Source: a bacterium (GTDB lineage: Bacteria > Moduliflexota > Moduliflexia > Moduliflexales > JAUQPW01). From it: a DNA stretch of 64,000 nt. Numbering within the stretch: position 1 is the first letter of the stretch; each line of letters starts with the position of its first letter. The stretch lies in contig JAUQPW010000010.1 of NCBI GenBank assembly GCA_030550175.1, forward strand, positions 1 to 64,000, given 5' to 3'. A program made the position numbers and the translations under genes. Under the pieces are notes generated by a model, which was not told the DNA's origin, searched no databases, and saw only the letters and a list, made by a program, of their open reading frames with translations. Below are positions 18,958-29,185 of the stretch, in pieces.

Positions 18958-19266
18958 TTATAAAGATAAACAGTTTAAATATAAGGACAATAGATTCTTT
19001 CCTCCTATCCACTGGTGAATTTGCCGTAAAATAAACCTATAACGCTCATCATTACCTCCATCGAAGGCGAGGCACGAACCGGGGGGCACCTGCTCCATGT
19101 ACTCGCGGTAGGCCGGCAGACGCTGCACCAGATCTAGTTCCTCTCTCAAAATCAGGGTGGCCAGTTGGCCGCCCCGTTCACCCCAGCGCTGGGAGTAGGC
19201 GGCCGTGAAGGCACTGGCCCCGTTCAGGGCAAACTCAAGTATTAAGGGAATGAGAAACAGATACAT
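18958..19266 (-). pseudogene. Probable remnant of an ICMT-like membrane methyltransferase
   Basis: The first 40 residues (ALNGASAFTAAYSQRWGERG) resemble the N-terminus of proteins related to isoprenylcysteine carboxyl methyltransferases, and YREYMEQVP resembles the usual C-terminal YRxYxxxVPRF. The methyltransferase core between them is missing and the C-terminus runs into unrelated sequence. I read it as an internally deleted relic; the match is from memory and moderately sure. An intact ICMT-like gene lies close by at 19945-20595. Confidence 0.4.
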
Positions 19267-19478
19267 ATTACTGGAAGTTCTCAGGATGGAGTTTAGCTAA
19301 AAACCATCGAGTTCTCCGGGAATTTTATCTGGAGGGACCTTCCCCGGCAAGATTCCGTTTTTCTTTTTCTGGAGGAAGCAGCCCCCTAGCGGAGTCTAAT
19401 AAGCACCTGACTACTAAAAATGGATATTCTGATAAATAAATTTGTCATAAACGTGTTAGTCTAAATCTATTTACCCCT

Positions 19479-19718
19479 CTACGGCTCGGTCGGCGGCTTG
19501 TCTCGTTCCAGCCTCGCCTTTCGCTCTTCATACTCTTCGATAGATATTTCCCCCGTCGCATAGCGCCGTTGTAAAACCTCCAAGGGTGTTTCGCGGTGAA
19601 GTCGCGCCTTCTTTTTCGGCACCGGAGTTAGTAATGAAAAGAACAAGATAATTAAGATTATCCAGAAAAGCCACCAGAATATATGCATCCCCCAAAACCA
19701 TCCCCCATCGTACATCAT
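19479..19718 (-). CDS. Small membrane protein with SHOCT domain
   Basis: A 79-residue protein: Tyr/Trp-rich N-terminus, one membrane segment (about FWWLFWIILIILFFSLL), then a SHOCT motif (LEVLQRRYATGEISIEEYEE). SHOCT modules are short two-helix units often attached to membrane segments, function unclear. The ribosome site AAAGGAGG supports the ATG at 19718 over the upstream one at 19748. It is the last gene after the copA operon. Confidence 0.85.
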   Translation of the reverse strand: MMYDGGWFWGMHIFWWLFWIILIILFFSLLTPVPKKKARLHRETPLEVLQRRYATGEISIEEYEERKARLERDKPPTEP

Positions 19719-19944
19719 AGTTTTACCTCCTTTAAATTGAAAAAACATGTGTTATTCATCCTAAGAACAACTCCAAAGATCTTGTTCTATTCCAACCGGA
19801 CCTGTTCCAGATACTTCGGTACCTGACAGGGCTACTTCGGCTGTTCCTCGATCCGATGTTGCAATGGGTCCGTTATGATGGATTTATCATGAATAATTGG
19901 GGAGGAACATCAAAATGCTCCAACCAACCCATGATCTCAACCTA

Positions 19945-20595
19945 TCATTTGCTGTGTGCAATCGCACGGTCAAGGTGCGGAAAGAAAGCCGGTGTTGTCT
20001 CAGCATAGTGGGCATATACCTCACCAAACTCTGCCAACATCTCGCGTTCCTCCTGGTGCGCCAGTCGAACGTACCTATAAACCAGCACGGGAAACATAAG
20101 CAATGTCAGTAAGGTTGGCCACTGTAGAAGGAATCCCAACATGATCAATATAAAACCATCATACTGCGGGTGGCGTACATAGGCGTACGGACCGGTCACT
20201 GCCAGCTTGTGGTCTCGTTGCGCTTTATAGAGCACCTGCCAGGCAGATGCAAGCAGGAAGAAACCCCCGAAGATGGACAGATTGCTGAGGATATGAAACA
20301 CGTCAAAATGAGGATCCCCTTTCATACGAAACAGCGTATGCCAGAGGTGCTCGGTATTATGTGAGAGGAGGTTAAGCTGGGGATAGCGGCTGCCCAGCCA
20401 ACCTGAAAGCAGGTAAAGGGTTAACGGAAAACCATACATTTCGGTAAAGAGTGCCACGATGAAAGCTGCAAAAGCACCGAACGACCGCCAGTCACGACGC
20501 GTACGCGGACGAGTAAAGCTAAAAGCAAAGATGATGAAGACTAAGGAGTTGATGATGACCAACCACCACAGGCCATAGGCAGGGGTATCACTCAT
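19945..20595 (-). CDS. ICMT-like membrane methyltransferase of the copper operon
   Basis: A 216-residue membrane protein with about five hydrophobic segments and the family signature GPYAYVRHPQYDGFILIMLG plus a C-terminal REMLAEFGEVYAHYAETTPAFFP, as in isoprenylcysteine carboxyl methyltransferase relatives that bind S-adenosylmethionine. The bacterial substrate is unknown. Its ATG overlaps the stop of the DUF2933 gene by 4 bp, tying it to the copA operon. Confidence 0.88.
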   Translation of the reverse strand: MSDTPAYGLWWLVIINSLVFIIFAFSFTRPRTRRDWRSFGAFAAFIVALFTEMYGFPLTLYLLSGWLGSRYPQLNLLSHNTEHLWHTLFRMKGDPHFDVFHILSNLSIFGGFFLLASAWQVLYKAQRDHKLAVTGPYAYVRHPQYDGFILIMLGFLLQWPTLLTLLMFPVLVYRYVRLAHQEEREMLAEFGEVYAHYAETTPAFFPHLDRAIAHSK

Positions 20596-20858
20596 TTTTT
20601 ACCTCCTTGAGGGTTATGATTGGGGTTTTCGGCGTGATTCACAGGTTCTTTCCTGTCTTTGCTATGCCCGCCATGTCTTCCATGGAGGAAATGCAGAAAT
20701 GGGCAGGCAAACAGCAACAACCAGGGTAAGATACCGAAGAGATGGGCTGTATGCTCGGTCGCGAGAAAAAAAGCAATAATAACAAGGAAGGCAATCAGCA
20801 CAAAACCACTTCGCGAACGGAACAAGCCATTTGGATTAGAATTTTGTTGGGTCGCCAT
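20592..20858 (-). CDS. DUF2933 family small membrane protein
   Basis: An 88-residue protein with a hydrophobic pair of segments (SGFVLIAFLVIIAFFLAT and LPWLLLFACPFLHFL) and a His-rich tail (HFLHGRHGGHSKD). This matches the DUF2933 family, common in copper and silver operons and likely to bind metal with its His cluster. It lies 12 bp after the cupredoxin gene. Confidence 0.87.
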   Translation of the reverse strand: MATQQNSNPNGLFRSRSGFVLIAFLVIIAFFLATEHTAHLFGILPWLLLFACPFLHFLHGRHGGHSKDRKEPVNHAENPNHNPQGGKK

Positions 20859-20870
20859 AATTTTCTCCTC

Positions 20871-21248
20871 CTATTCGACGATGAGTTTGCCACGAAGCAT
20901 ACCCATCTGGCAGGCGAATTCATACTCACCGGGTTTTTCTGGCAGGAACTCGACTGCCACGGTTTCACCGGTAGGTAGTCTGGCACTTTTGTTGAAGTCT
21001 GGAAACAACACCATCTCCGAACAAGAGGCAGTCTCTTCTCGGCGGAAGTTGAGGCGCACTGGCTTCCCATGCTCCACGACAATCACATCTGGAGTGTAAC
21101 CCCCCTTGACCAGGATCATAGCTTCTTGATAGCCACTACGGGTTATAGCCGCCCGCGTACCCTTGGGTTTCTTGAGCCAGAAAAACCAGATAATAAAGGC
21201 TATCACTAGTAAGCCAAATACCGTAACGATCCAGCGATCTGGGGTCAT
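20871..21248 (-). CDS. Membrane-anchored cupredoxin-like protein
   Basis: A 125-residue protein: an N-terminal membrane anchor and a cupredoxin-like domain ([49 protein letters not shown]). The Cys, Met and Met residues in the last motif suit a copper site. Its start overlaps the copA stop by 4 bp (ATGA). It probably receives or buffers copper exported by CopA. Confidence 0.88.
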   Translation of the reverse strand: MTPDRWIVTVFGLLVIAFIIWFFWLKKPKGTRAAITRSGYQEAMILVKGGYTPDVIVVEHGKPVRLNFRREETASCSEMVLFPDFNKSARLPTGETVAVEFLPEKPGEYEFACQMGMLRGKLIVE

Positions 21249-23914
21249 AGGACTCCTCCTTTCGGTTTAAAGTAGTGTAAACGGTTGGCGTTACTAACCA
21301 CCGTTACAGAACTGAAAGCCATGGCTGCTGCGGCGATCCAGGGAGAAAGTAAGATACCAAAAAATGGGTAAAGTACTCCCATGGCGATGGGAATACCCAA
21401 CACATTATAAATGAAAGCACCAAACAGGTTTTGATATACATTGCGCATCGTTGCACGGCTGATCTCAATAGCTGTTACCACTCCCATAAGACTTCCTCTG
21501 ATGAGAGTAATGTCACTGGCTTCTATGGCCACATCCGTACCGGTACCTATGGCTATTCCCACATCTGCTTGAGCTAAAGCCGGAGCATCATTGATCCCAT
21601 CACCCACCATAGCCACTGTCTTACCTTCCAGTTGTAGTTTTTGTACTTCATGGGCTTTGTCTTGGGGTAGGACTTCTGCCAGTACCCGGTCCACGCCAAC
21701 CTGTCGAGCAACAGCCTGAGCTGTGCATTGATTGTCTCCGGTGATCATGATGACCTCTAATCCTAACTTGCGCAAGGCAGAAATGGCGGTCTTGGAATCC
21801 GGCTTGATGGTATCCGCTACGGCTACCAACCCTACCGCCTGACCATCTACAGCCACATACATGGCTGTTTTGCCCTCCCCGGCTAATCGTTCCCAATAAC
21901 TGGAAAGGGCTTTAATATCAATGTTGTGATCCTGCATGAGCCGGATATTACCCAGCAGCACCTCTTGCTTACCTACTCGACCCTTAACTCCCTGACCTGG
22001 AACAGCAACGAACTCCGATGCTTCCATAAGTGGAAGGTCTTTTGCCTTTGCGGCCTTAACGATAGCATCTCCTAGGGGATGTTCTGAACCACGTTCCAGT
22101 GAAGCCGTAAGGCGTAGGATTTCGGCTTCATCAAAACTTGGCTTGAGACCTGGAGAACCTGTTACCGAAATTACATCGGTCAGGGCAGGCTCACCCTGGG
22201 TAATGGTACCCGTCTTGTCTAATACGATCGTATCCAACGCCTTAGTGGTTTGCAAAGCATCACCAGAACGAATCAAAATACCATTTTCTGCAGCTTTGCC
22301 GATACCTACAGTTAGTGAGGTAGGCGTGGCAAGACCTAAAGCACAAGGGCAGGCAATAATGAGTGTGGTAACAAACACGATGGTAGCATAGATAATGCGC
22401 GGTTCAGGACCGAAATCGTACCAGATTATGAAGGCGAGTACCGCGAGAATCATCACTGCCGGTACAAAATAGCCAGAAACGGTATCCACCACACGTTGAA
22501 TAGGAGCCTTAGAACCTTGAGCATCCTGTACCATACGGATGATATTGGCAAGTGCTGTATCCTTACCTACCTTAGTAGCCCGAAATTTGAAGCTACCGGT
22601 TTTATTGAGGGTAGCACCAATCACCTCATCACCTACATGCTTCTCTACCGGAATGGACTCGCCGGTGATCATGGATTCATCCACGGCGCTACTTCCCTCA
22701 ATGACCGTTCCATCCACTGGAATCTTCTCACCCGGTCGCACCACGACTATATCTCCTACCACAACCTCTTCTACCGGCAAGTCGAGTTCCTTACCATCCC
22801 GTATGACCCGCGCAGTTTTAGCCTGCAAGCCGATGAGCCTCCTGATCGCTTCGGAGGTCTTACCCTTGGCCTTTACCTCAAGGGCCAGGCCCAATACAAC
22901 TAAGGCCGTTACAACTATACTTACATCCCAGAATACTTCGGCCAGTTCCTCTTTGGGAAATAAGCCAGGAAATGCCACAGCTACCACAGAATAGAGAAAA
23001 GCAGCAGAAATGCCAATGGCAATTAAGGTATGCATGTTTGCAGAGCGATGTTTCAAAGCCTCCCACATCCCTATGAAGAACTGGGAACCGGACCATAACA
23101 TCACAGGCAATGTCAACACCCCTAACAGTCCCCACACAATACGTCGTTCGATACTCCCCCTGGGCATCCATTCCTGCAGGCCAGGAATCAAATCTGGATA
23201 GCTGAAAACAATCACAGGAAATGATACAATAGCTGCAAACCAAAATTTGTGCATAAGAGTTTGATATTCTTCAGCTCTATTCTGTTCCTCCTCAGTAATT
23301 ACATCTTGTGCCAGGCCAGAGATAGACTTGACATGATATCCGGTAGACTCGATGGCCTCGCGTAGGGCCGCCATATCTACCTTGGCAGGTAAATAGGTTA
23401 CATGGGCTGATTCCGTTCCCAGGTTAACCGAAGCTGTCAGGACACCGGGCGTTTTTGCCAATGCTTTTTCAATAGCGACCACACAGGAAGCACAATACAT
23501 CCCAGAGATCGGTATAACTGTGCTCACAAATCCGGCTCGATACCCATTCTGTCGGATCACTTTGACAAACTTCGCGATTCCGGTCTCATGGGGATCAAAG
23601 GTTATACTGGCCACTCCTGTAACCGGATTAACGAATACTCGTTTTATACCTTTGACCTTTTTAAGTTCACGTTCAAGGGCCTGCGCCGAACTGGCGCAAT
23701 CGATACCCTCGATAGGTAGATGGACCGTGGTTTCAGTAGCGTCTTTCTTTTCTTCTTCAGTAGTTTTTTCAAGATATTTACCAGGGTTCGCTTTAAACTC
23801 ACCCAGACATTTATCCGAGCAAAAATAATAAACGGTCCCTCCATAGGTGGAAGTACCTGCAGCCATATTCTCTTCCACCTGCATACCACATACTGGATCT
23901 TTCACCTGAGCCAT
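21245..23914 (-). CDS. copA: Copper(I)-translocating P-type ATPase with YHS and two HMA domains
   Basis: An 889-residue P1B ATPase that exports Cu(I) from the cytoplasm. Order: YHS metal module ([17 protein letters not shown]), a first HMA domain whose site is degraded (GIDCASS, one Cys), a second intact HMA (GMYCASC), membrane helices with TGES, the CPC motif [32 protein letters not shown], and the Cu-specific residues YN and MAFSS in the last helices. A downstream operon of cupredoxin, DUF2933 and ICMT-like genes follows with overlaps. A ribosome site (AGGAG) precedes the ATG. Confidence 0.96.
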   Translation of the reverse strand: MAQVKDPVCGMQVEENMAAGTSTYGGTVYYFCSDKCLGEFKANPGKYLEKTTEEEKKDATETTVHLPIEGIDCASSAQALERELKKVKGIKRVFVNPVTGVASITFDPHETGIAKFVKVIRQNGYRAGFVSTVIPISGMYCASCVVAIEKALAKTPGVLTASVNLGTESAHVTYLPAKVDMAALREAIESTGYHVKSISGLAQDVITEEEQNRAEEYQTLMHKFWFAAIVSFPVIVFSYPDLIPGLQEWMPRGSIERRIVWGLLGVLTLPVMLWSGSQFFIGMWEALKHRSANMHTLIAIGISAAFLYSVVAVAFPGLFPKEELAEVFWDVSIVVTALVVLGLALEVKAKGKTSEAIRRLIGLQAKTARVIRDGKELDLPVEEVVVGDIVVVRPGEKIPVDGTVIEGSSAVDESMITGESIPVEKHVGDEVIGATLNKTGSFKFRATKVGKDTALANIIRMVQDAQGSKAPIQRVVDTVSGYFVPAVMILAVLAFIIWYDFGPEPRIIYATIVFVTTLIIACPCALGLATPTSLTVGIGKAAENGILIRSGDALQTTKALDTIVLDKTGTITQGEPALTDVISVTGSPGLKPSFDEAEILRLTASLERGSEHPLGDAIVKAAKAKDLPLMEASEFVAVPGQGVKGRVGKQEVLLGNIRLMQDHNIDIKALSSYWERLAGEGKTAMYVAVDGQAVGLVAVADTIKPDSKTAISALRKLGLEVIMITGDNQCTAQAVARQVGVDRVLAEVLPQDKAHEVQKLQLEGKTVAMVGDGINDAPALAQADVGIAIGTGTDVAIEASDITLIRGSLMGVVTAIEISRATMRNVYQNLFGAFIYNVLGIPIAMGVLYPFFGILLSPWIAAAAMAFSSVTVVSNANRLHYFKPKGGVL

Positions 23915-24487
23915 GTTACTTACTCCTTTGATCTAAAATCACAGGAATTGTGAAGCAGGCAAGATACCTGCACCTTCTGATTAATAAGGTATCTGATTTT
24001 ATAACAGATACCCCATACGTATCACGCTAAGAAGGGGAAAAGCCCTATTTTCTGCCTGAACACCCCCTTTCCCCCCTCTAACCATTACCCATATTTTTTC
24101 ATTTCGGGGATGAAGAAAGGATTCAAGGAGCCCACCGGTTGAAGAACGAAATAGATCAAACCCCCTTCGGGAAGGCAAGATCCCTATTTTTGCAAAATGA
24201 GTCGCTAACCCCTAAAGCCTATCCTGCCCCAGGGAAGAGATTTAGCTACGAGCTTTTAGTCGGCTTCCCATTTACTCAATCCCAAGCCTGGTAAGCCGTT
24301 TTAAGTCCCCTTCTCCCCAATCGAAAGATGTGGGTAAAGATAAGCCTGCGGAGCGGGGGAAGGTCAAGAAGGGGGACCTTAACTTAATACCAGGGGTAAG
24401 GGGGTGTCTAAACCCCAGGTCTAATTCTTATTCTTAGCTTGGTACGTATAGTATAGCGGATGCCTTATCTATAGATACTTTATCCCA
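23915..24487. repeat. Repeat-rich gap after the Met-rich gene and before copA
   Basis: No gene is seen. 24027-24072 holds a copy of GCTAAGAAGGGGAAAAGCC followed by a GCCTGAACACCC tail, as near 7171 and, inverted, near 36130. Further on (about 24305-24380) the words CCCCTTCTCCCC and AAGAAGGGGG are partly complementary, giving a loose long hairpin. Confidence 0.5.
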
Positions 24488-24973
24488 TTAGGGTTGTTTC
24501 ACCCCTTGCATCCTCTTCTGCATCTCCGACATCCGCTCCATCATCCGTTTCATCATATTCCCACCACCCATCATCTCTGACATTTGTCTCAGCATCTGAG
24601 CCATCTCCTGCATATTCTCAGACATCTGCTTGGCCATTTCTGGCGTTATGCTTCCCTGCGCCAGATCTTTGGACATCTGCTCCAGCATGGAAGACATGTT
24701 TTCCATCATCGTTCCCATATCTCTCATCATTCCAGGGCCCATCATCATTCCAGGGCCCATCATCATTCCAGGGCCCATCATACCACCCCCCATCATGCCT
24801 CCCATCATACCTTGCTGGGGTTGTTGAGGCCTCTGGGATGGTTGAGGTTGTTGAGACTCTTGGGGTGATTGGGGATGATGTTGTTCATGTTGCTCAGATT
24901 GTTGAGCCAGAGCAATTCCAAAAGGAATCAGGAAAAATATAGAAATTAAACTAAAAGTTAAAAAGAGTTTCAT
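24488..24973 (-). CDS. Met-rich exported protein 2
   Basis: A 161-residue paralogue of the protein at 14244-14639. Signal peptide (cleavage near ALAQQ), His/Gln/Pro linker (EQHEQHH), then MMGGMMGGGMMGPGMMMGPG repeats and a helical part with SITPEMAKQMSENMQEMAQM. The tail MKRMMERMSEMQKRM is shared with the third paralogue at 47244. Met motifs suggest periplasmic Cu(I)/Ag(I) binding. A ribosome site (AAAGGAGG) precedes the ATG. Confidence 0.82.
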   Translation of the reverse strand: MKLFLTFSLISIFFLIPFGIALAQQSEQHEQHHPQSPQESQQPQPSQRPQQPQQGMMGGMMGGGMMGPGMMMGPGMMMGPGMMRDMGTMMENMSSMLEQMSKDLAQGSITPEMAKQMSENMQEMAQMLRQMSEMMGGGNMMKRMMERMSEMQKRMQGVKQP

Positions 24974-25349
24974 CTTGACCCTCCTTTTCAGTTTAAATTA
25001 AAGAGCTGGAGAAAGGACCCTCATTGAAGGTATAGGAGGTATGGTCCTCAAGGTATAGCCGTCAGAGGATCCTACTCTCCAGAGTTTAAATACCTCGAGT
25101 CTTTTAATTCAGATGATCCCTTTCCTCTATAACTATCAATAACTATCAAAAGTGATGCCAGAGATACTCCAAACTTCATAAGAGGTGACAGGATTTATGA
25201 TGATAGTTATTAACCCTCTACAAATTCAAGATATAAATCCAAGATTTGGATTTTAACTTACCTGTCCTGAAATCTTACATTACTCTTAAAAGCCTAATAT
25301 TTATAAGTTTATCCTGGGATGTCAGATATCAGGACAAAAACAAGTACCT
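24974..25349. promoter_or_regulatory. Leader region with an 11-bp inverted repeat
   Basis: AATAACTATCA at 25138-25148 is matched exactly in reverse complement by TGATAGTTATT at 25201-25211. Nearer the gene, CTGGAGA and TCTCCAG words form another loose inverted repeat (about 25010-25080). The region lies upstream of the second Met-rich gene and may carry its operator or leader. Confidence 0.35.
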
Positions 25350-26777
25350 TTAATGATCCCTGTGAAGAGGAGCTGGCTGTTGTTGGGGTTGTTCCGTCCG
25401 TCTCTCTTTCACCATAGCCATCACTTTTTCGTACATATCTGGTGGAAGGACACGGACTAAGGTCATCATACCCTGTACGCCGCCTGACCATCCCGGGCGT
25501 AACCCGTAGGTCTCTGGTTTAGCAACGACCTCATCCATAGGCATGAACATGTCTTGCGGAAATCCGGGTACCCGTTTTTTGTTTCCATTTCCGGTAGGAG
25601 TCCCGTGACCCTGATGTGGTTCGGTGCTCTGAATACCTACAAGATGAGAAGTCGGTTTTTCTCGGGTGACCATGCCAGTACCACGTCCCAAAGCAGGTCC
25701 AAGATCTTCATCCAGAGCATTCCCTTGCCGGATTATCCCCATCCCTTCTTCCATTCCCATACCTGTATGGATCCCAGAACCTGGGTGTGCTAGGGGGCCT
25801 ACCATAGAGACCATATTGTTCATCATGTGATGAGGGAGGTGACAGTGCAGTAGCCAATCCCCTGGATACTTCGCATCAAACTCGATAACACGAGCCTGAG
25901 CCACACCGACCAGCACGGTATTTGCAGGATACCACGCAGATTCAGGTATACGTCCTCCTTCCGTTCCGGTGACATAGAATGTGTTCCCATGTATATGCAT
26001 GGGGTGATGGTCCATACCCAGATTCACCATACGAATGCGGACACGTTCTCCCAATTTGACGATCATAGGAGTCGTGGCGGGCCCCGCTTTACCATTTATG
26101 GTAAGCCAGTTAAATTCCATGGAAAGGGAGTTCGGAATGGTATTATTGGGTAACACAGCAAACTCCTGAAGGATCAGCCCAAAATCTTTATGAACAGGTG
26201 GTTGGTAAGGTTTTTTGGGATGAATGATAAAAAGTCCTATGAGGCCCATCATTTCTTGCATTGCCATATGGGAGTGATAGAAGAAAGTACCGTTTTGATG
26301 AAGGGTGAATTCATAAGTGAACGTCTCACCCGGTTTAACCAAAGGCTGGCTGATAGCCGGTACACCATCCATCTCAAGGGGGACTTCCAGACCATGCCAG
26401 TGTATCGTCGTGGCTTCAGGTAATTTGTTATGAAAGAGAAAGCGTACCCGATCTCCTTCCATTACCTCGATGGTAGGCCCTGGTACATGGCCGTTGTAAC
26501 CCCAAACATCAAAGACTCTCCCCGGAATAAACTCTTGCCGGACCGGCTCGGCAACCAGATGAAAAACCTTGATACCATTCTCCAGGGTGTAGGGAAGTTT
26601 AGGAACATCGGGCATGATAACCGGAACAAATCCTTCCGGTGGCCGGATAGTTGCTTGACCGGATGATATCTTTCGCTTAGATGGAGTGTGCTGAGCTATG
26701 GCTTTTCGCCCAGTCAACAACCCAGTAGCTCCAAGAAATACCAAACCTTTTAAGAAATTACGTCTGCTTTTATCCAT
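25350..26777 (-). CDS. TAT-exported multicopper oxidase 1 (short type)
   Basis: A 475-residue oxidase with a TAT signal (DKSRRNFLKG). The first cupredoxin domain has TTIHWHGLEVP and FFYHSHMAM; the second (about 215-330) has HPMHIHGNTF and LLHCHLPHHM, giving the type 1, 2 and 3 copper ligands. Only two clear cupredoxin domains are visible, plus a Met/Pro-rich C-terminal tail with QDMFMPMDEVV. Such enzymes oxidise Cu(I) in the periplasm. It lies 15 bp downstream of the TolC-type gene, so they are probably one transcript. Confidence 0.93.
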   Translation of the reverse strand: MDKSRRNFLKGLVFLGATGLLTGRKAIAQHTPSKRKISSGQATIRPPEGFVPVIMPDVPKLPYTLENGIKVFHLVAEPVRQEFIPGRVFDVWGYNGHVPGPTIEVMEGDRVRFLFHNKLPEATTIHWHGLEVPLEMDGVPAISQPLVKPGETFTYEFTLHQNGTFFYHSHMAMQEMMGLIGLFIIHPKKPYQPPVHKDFGLILQEFAVLPNNTIPNSLSMEFNWLTINGKAGPATTPMIVKLGERVRIRMVNLGMDHHPMHIHGNTFYVTGTEGGRIPESAWYPANTVLVGVAQARVIEFDAKYPGDWLLHCHLPHHMMNNMVSMVGPLAHPGSGIHTGMGMEEGMGIIRQGNALDEDLGPALGRGTGMVTREKPTSHLVGIQSTEPHQGHGTPTGNGNKKRVPGFPQDMFMPMDEVVAKPETYGLRPGWSGGVQGMMTLVRVLPPDMYEKVMAMVKERRTEQPQQQPAPLHRDH

Positions 26778-26792
26778 GGGATATTTTCCTCC

Positions 26793-28310
26793 TTATCGTT
26801 GTCCCTGCACCTTACGGATTCCAGGGCCCGGCATCCCGGGACTGCTCCCCGGGGTCTCATCGGTCTGGATTTTGCCTCCGGTTGGAGACATGTCCGGTGC
26901 ATTCAGTCCTCCTGCCAGCAGCAATCCTCGGAGTTGAATCACATTCTGCCACAGATCCACAAGGGCTCCTACGTATTCAACCCGCACCTGGAACAGGGTA
27001 CGCTGTGCAATCAGCACCTGGGGATAAGCTGCAGCCATCTCTCTAAACCTCGTTAAATAAAGCTCATAGGCCTTTTGGGCTGGTGGCAAAATATCCTTCT
27101 GATAACGCTGTACCATACTTAAGGCATTGAGGTAGCGTGTAAAAGCTGAGGCCAGATTTGCTCGCAGAGCTAACTCCAAACGCTTCACTTCTTGCTCGGC
27201 CCTATCGATTTCAGCCCGGGCTGCTGCAATATTCCCCTGGTTGCGATTAAAAAGCGGTACCCGGACCCCTATTTCAATCGCTCCTTCTAATCTCGTCGGC
27301 CCGCCCAGTGCTTCCAACGGCTCAAAGTTGTATCCAAACGCACCCCGCACCAGGAGATCCGGAGTAGGCTCTGCCTGGGCCCGCTCCAAATCTGCCCGGG
27401 CTTGCTCCACCCTGGCTTGTGCCTTCTTGATCTCCGGACTCTCACGCAGAAGAGCGGCCAGGATTTCCTCCTGGTTAAGCATCGGTATCTCTTCTTCCAG
27501 ATTCCCTACCAATCGAGTCGGCTTGAGGGATGGATCCCCCACAACGGCTGCCAATTGCTGCCAGATGCGTTCTCGATCATTTTCAGCTATCTTGAAACCT
27601 AATTCGGCTCTCTGCGCCTCAATCTGGGCCTCAAGGACGTCTGGTTGATCAGCCTGACCCACGTTGAAAAGCTGCTCAGAGATATCCACCGCTTCCCGGG
27701 CAATCTTAACCAGTTGACCATGTAGCTCAATCAACTGTTGGGCCCCCAAAGCTTCATAATAGAGAAGACGAACGGTACTGAGCACGCGAAGTTTCTGGGC
27801 TTCTGCTTCAGCTTGAGCTTGAGCCTTTTCCTGAGCAAAAATATTGCGGCCTTTCCTGAGTTTTCCAGCCGTAATGATACTCTGTTCCAGGAAGAACATA
27901 TGCTCACTGGTCTTTGAAGGAGCCCGCAGGCTAAGTTGTCCACCCCTGTAGCCCATTACCGGATTGGGATATAGACCTGCCTGAATCCTTCGTCCTTCGG
28001 CTATGCGGATGGCAGCCTCTGCCTGAGCAAGAGTCGGATTGTTTTGTAAGGCCCTCTGTTCCAGGTCTTCGAGCCGTAAGGTAGGTTCAGAGGTTACGGT
28101 TTGCAGGTTTTCTTCAGCACCTACTTCTGGAAAGAAAGATATCAGATACAATACCAGGATGGTTGCTAAGAATATGGGCTTGCTATAGAACTTCGTCCAT
28201 TGAATTTGCTCGATAAATCTAGAAAGGTTTTCAGTCTTTAGTGGAAGAATGATGCCGGCTATATCTTTTTGTACAGAGTACACTTTAGCCAGCCACTTAC
28301 CTGAACCCAT
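26793..28310 (-). CDS. TolC-family outer membrane efflux protein 2
   Basis: A 505-residue outer-membrane channel. After a hydrophilic N-terminal stretch of about 40 residues comes a hydrophobic segment (IFLATILVLYLISFF) and then the OEP helical repeats (LYPNPVMGYRG, IGVRVPLFNRNQGNIAAARA). The ribosome site AAGGAGG before ATG 28310 supports this start although the signal segment is set unusually far inside. It is oriented with the multicopper oxidase and lies between that gene and the RND pump, so it is the natural partner of the latter. Confidence 0.9.
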   Translation of the reverse strand: MGSGKWLAKVYSVQKDIAGIILPLKTENLSRFIEQIQWTKFYSKPIFLATILVLYLISFFPEVGAEENLQTVTSEPTLRLEDLEQRALQNNPTLAQAEAAIRIAEGRRIQAGLYPNPVMGYRGGQLSLRAPSKTSEHMFFLEQSIITAGKLRKGRNIFAQEKAQAQAEAEAQKLRVLSTVRLLYYEALGAQQLIELHGQLVKIAREAVDISEQLFNVGQADQPDVLEAQIEAQRAELGFKIAENDRERIWQQLAAVVGDPSLKPTRLVGNLEEEIPMLNQEEILAALLRESPEIKKAQARVEQARADLERAQAEPTPDLLVRGAFGYNFEPLEALGGPTRLEGAIEIGVRVPLFNRNQGNIAAARAEIDRAEQEVKRLELALRANLASAFTRYLNALSMVQRYQKDILPPAQKAYELYLTRFREMAAAYPQVLIAQRTLFQVRVEYVGALVDLWQNVIQLRGLLLAGGLNAPDMSPTGGKIQTDETPGSSPGMPGPGIRKVQGQR

Positions 28311-28654
28311 AGTTTTTTCCTCCTTGATTTAACACCTTCTTGAAATAACTTCCAAATCCAAGGGGAAGCACCTTAGTTACCCCAGTGGTTAGTAGCTCGA
28401 CAATGTCAAATGAGGTTTTAACCTTAAAAGCTCCGTAGGAATCATCGGTTGGTAGCAACAATCCTACCGGGCACTAAGCCCCCTGGAGGTGGCCTGTGAA
28501 ATTCGGGCATCGTTTTTATCCACAGGTGGCCCCTACGGGGCTAAAAGATTTGGGGATAGGGAACCCTTATGAGCTACCCACAGGTTGCCCCGCCGGGGCT
28601 TTTCGGTAATTTAACCTGGTCGAGGTGAGCTTCATCCCCTGTTACCATTCACCC
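28311..28654. repeat. Two tandem copies of the AGCCCCG-GGGGC repeat
   Basis: No gene is seen. On the minus strand two copies read AAAAGCCCCGGCGGGGCAAC (from about 28608) and TTAGCCCCGTAGGGGCCACC (from about 28545), each followed by CTGTGGGTAGC or CTGTGGATAAA. The same family appears near 7212, 35956 and 36042. Confidence 0.55.
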
Positions 28655-29119
28655 CTATTGATGATGTTCTTGCCCGGCTGGATGGCCGAACCTTAAATTC
28701 TCTTTCTTATCCCCTATCTTTAAACTAACTACGGCTTCACTATAATCTCCCGTCCCAAGGTCCACGTTCCCTTTGAGGAAGGTTATATCTTTTTCTTTGA
28801 CCGGGGTCAGTTTGGATTCTTTTCGGCTGTTATCTGTTAATTTGAAATAAACGACTCCTTCGACCCCTTCCGCTGAGATCGGTTTTAGGTTTTTATCGTA
28901 AAGATAGACATAAACTTCTTTTCCTCCTTTTACTAAAAACTCTACATGTTTCTCTCCGGTATCCAGCAGTTGACCCTGATGAGGTGCCTTCTCGGTATGG
29001 CCTTCTTTACTAGTTTCTTGAGCAGACCAGGCTAAATGGGCGATGAATACCGGGCTGAATGCAAACAGGATTAATACGATTAAGGTGCAGTAGATGTTAG
29101 ATCGTTGTAAGTACTTCAT
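28655..29119 (-). CDS. Exported protein next to the RND pump, unrecognised
   Basis: A 154-residue protein with a Sec signal peptide (cleavage near AWSAQ). The mature part has His-rich ends (EGHTEKAPHQGQ and HPAGQEHHQ) around a region rich in beta-type residues (KEVYVYLYDKNLKPI). It resembles short periplasmic proteins seen beside CusAB/CzcAB pumps, but I do not recognise a named family. The ribosome site GGAAAGGAG supports the ATG at 29119. Metal binding by the His ends is inference. Confidence 0.75.
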   Translation of the reverse strand: MKYLQRSNIYCTLIVLILFAFSPVFIAHLAWSAQETSKEGHTEKAPHQGQLLDTGEKHVEFLVKGGKEVYVYLYDKNLKPISAEGVEGVVYFKLTDNSRKESKLTPVKEKDITFLKGNVDLGTGDYSEAVVSLKIGDKKENLRFGHPAGQEHHQ

Positions 29120-29185
29120 ATTGTTTTCTCCTTTCCTTTTAATAGGGCTCATCTCTGGGGGTTCTCTATCCCAGAGATGAGCCGG

